A DNA stretch of 15,592 nt from Pseudomonadota bacterium (GTDB lineage Bacteria; Pseudomonadota; Alphaproteobacteria; Rhizobiales; Xanthobacteraceae), in the NCBI GenBank assembly GCA_023431725.1, contig JAEYVN010000576.1, positions 1 through 15,592 of the forward strand, in the 5' to 3' direction. Below are positions 15,511 to 15,592 of the stretch, piece by piece; within the stretch, counting starts at the first letter, position 1; each line of letters opens with the position of its first letter. The notes under the pieces are model-generated. The model saw nothing but the letters and a program-made list of their open reading frames with translations. It had not been told where the DNA came from and made no database searches. Both the position numbers and the translations under genes were made by a program.

Positions 15511-15592
15511 GCGAAGCGGGTTCCCGCTTTCCCTCTCACAATTCTTTCAGCACTTCGTTATGGCACCGGTTTCGCGTCGAGCGCGTTAGCTC

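Overview
The window is GC-rich and its gene content points to an alphaproteobacterium of the Hyphomicrobiales, most likely the Bradyrhizobium/Afipia/Rhodopseudomonas group. The clues are an alphaproteobacterial RpoH, a DUF6894-type protein, a 'VTNSGTI'-repeat autotransporter, a purA followed by a proline-rich membrane protein, and matches to the EcfG stress-sigma promoter (GGAAC-N16/17-CGTT). The placement is inferred from gene families read by eye. No tRNA, rRNA, CRISPR array, insertion sequence or integrase was seen.

Layout. An intrinsic terminator (28-66) closes an upstream + strand gene outside the window. Next come, on the minus strand, a secreted His/Trp-rich protein (88-534) and an EamA/DMT-type transporter (705-1640). 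The transporter diverges from purA (1963-3252), which appears co-transcribed with a proline-rich single-pass membrane protein (3307-4821). A minus-strand block of small genes follows: a DUF6894 protein (4858-5115), a PNPOx-like general stress protein (5224-5709), a small single-pass membrane protein (5825-6109), a DUF551-like small protein (6247-6528) and a LuxR-type regulator (6823-8049). A small + strand hypothetical gene (8428-8703) converges, across a bidirectional terminator, on a haloperoxidase-type alpha/beta hydrolase (8823-9665). Then come rpoH (10028-10936) and an RluD-type pseudouridine synthase (11164-12165), both minus strand, a small membrane protein (12370-12723), a cold-shock protein (12934-13143) and an autotransporter (13349-15256, minus strand). 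The right edge holds a 61-base near-copy of that autotransporter's 3' end.

How the genes fit together. Housekeeping functions (AMP synthesis, rRNA pseudouridylation) are interleaved with stress functions: the heat-shock sigma factor, a cold-shock protein, and two adjacent genes each carrying a match to the general-stress (EcfG) promoter. The cell-surface genes (His/Trp-rich protein, autotransporter) lie near the two ends. Most genes look like single transcription units bounded by their own terminators; purA plus its downstream neighbour is the only clear operon.

Nothing here is convincingly a new multi-gene system. The observations most worth checking are the paired EcfG promoters, the perfect inverted repeat at the start of the LuxR-type regulator, the tetrapeptide WH-repeat protein, and the autotransporter 3'-end duplication.
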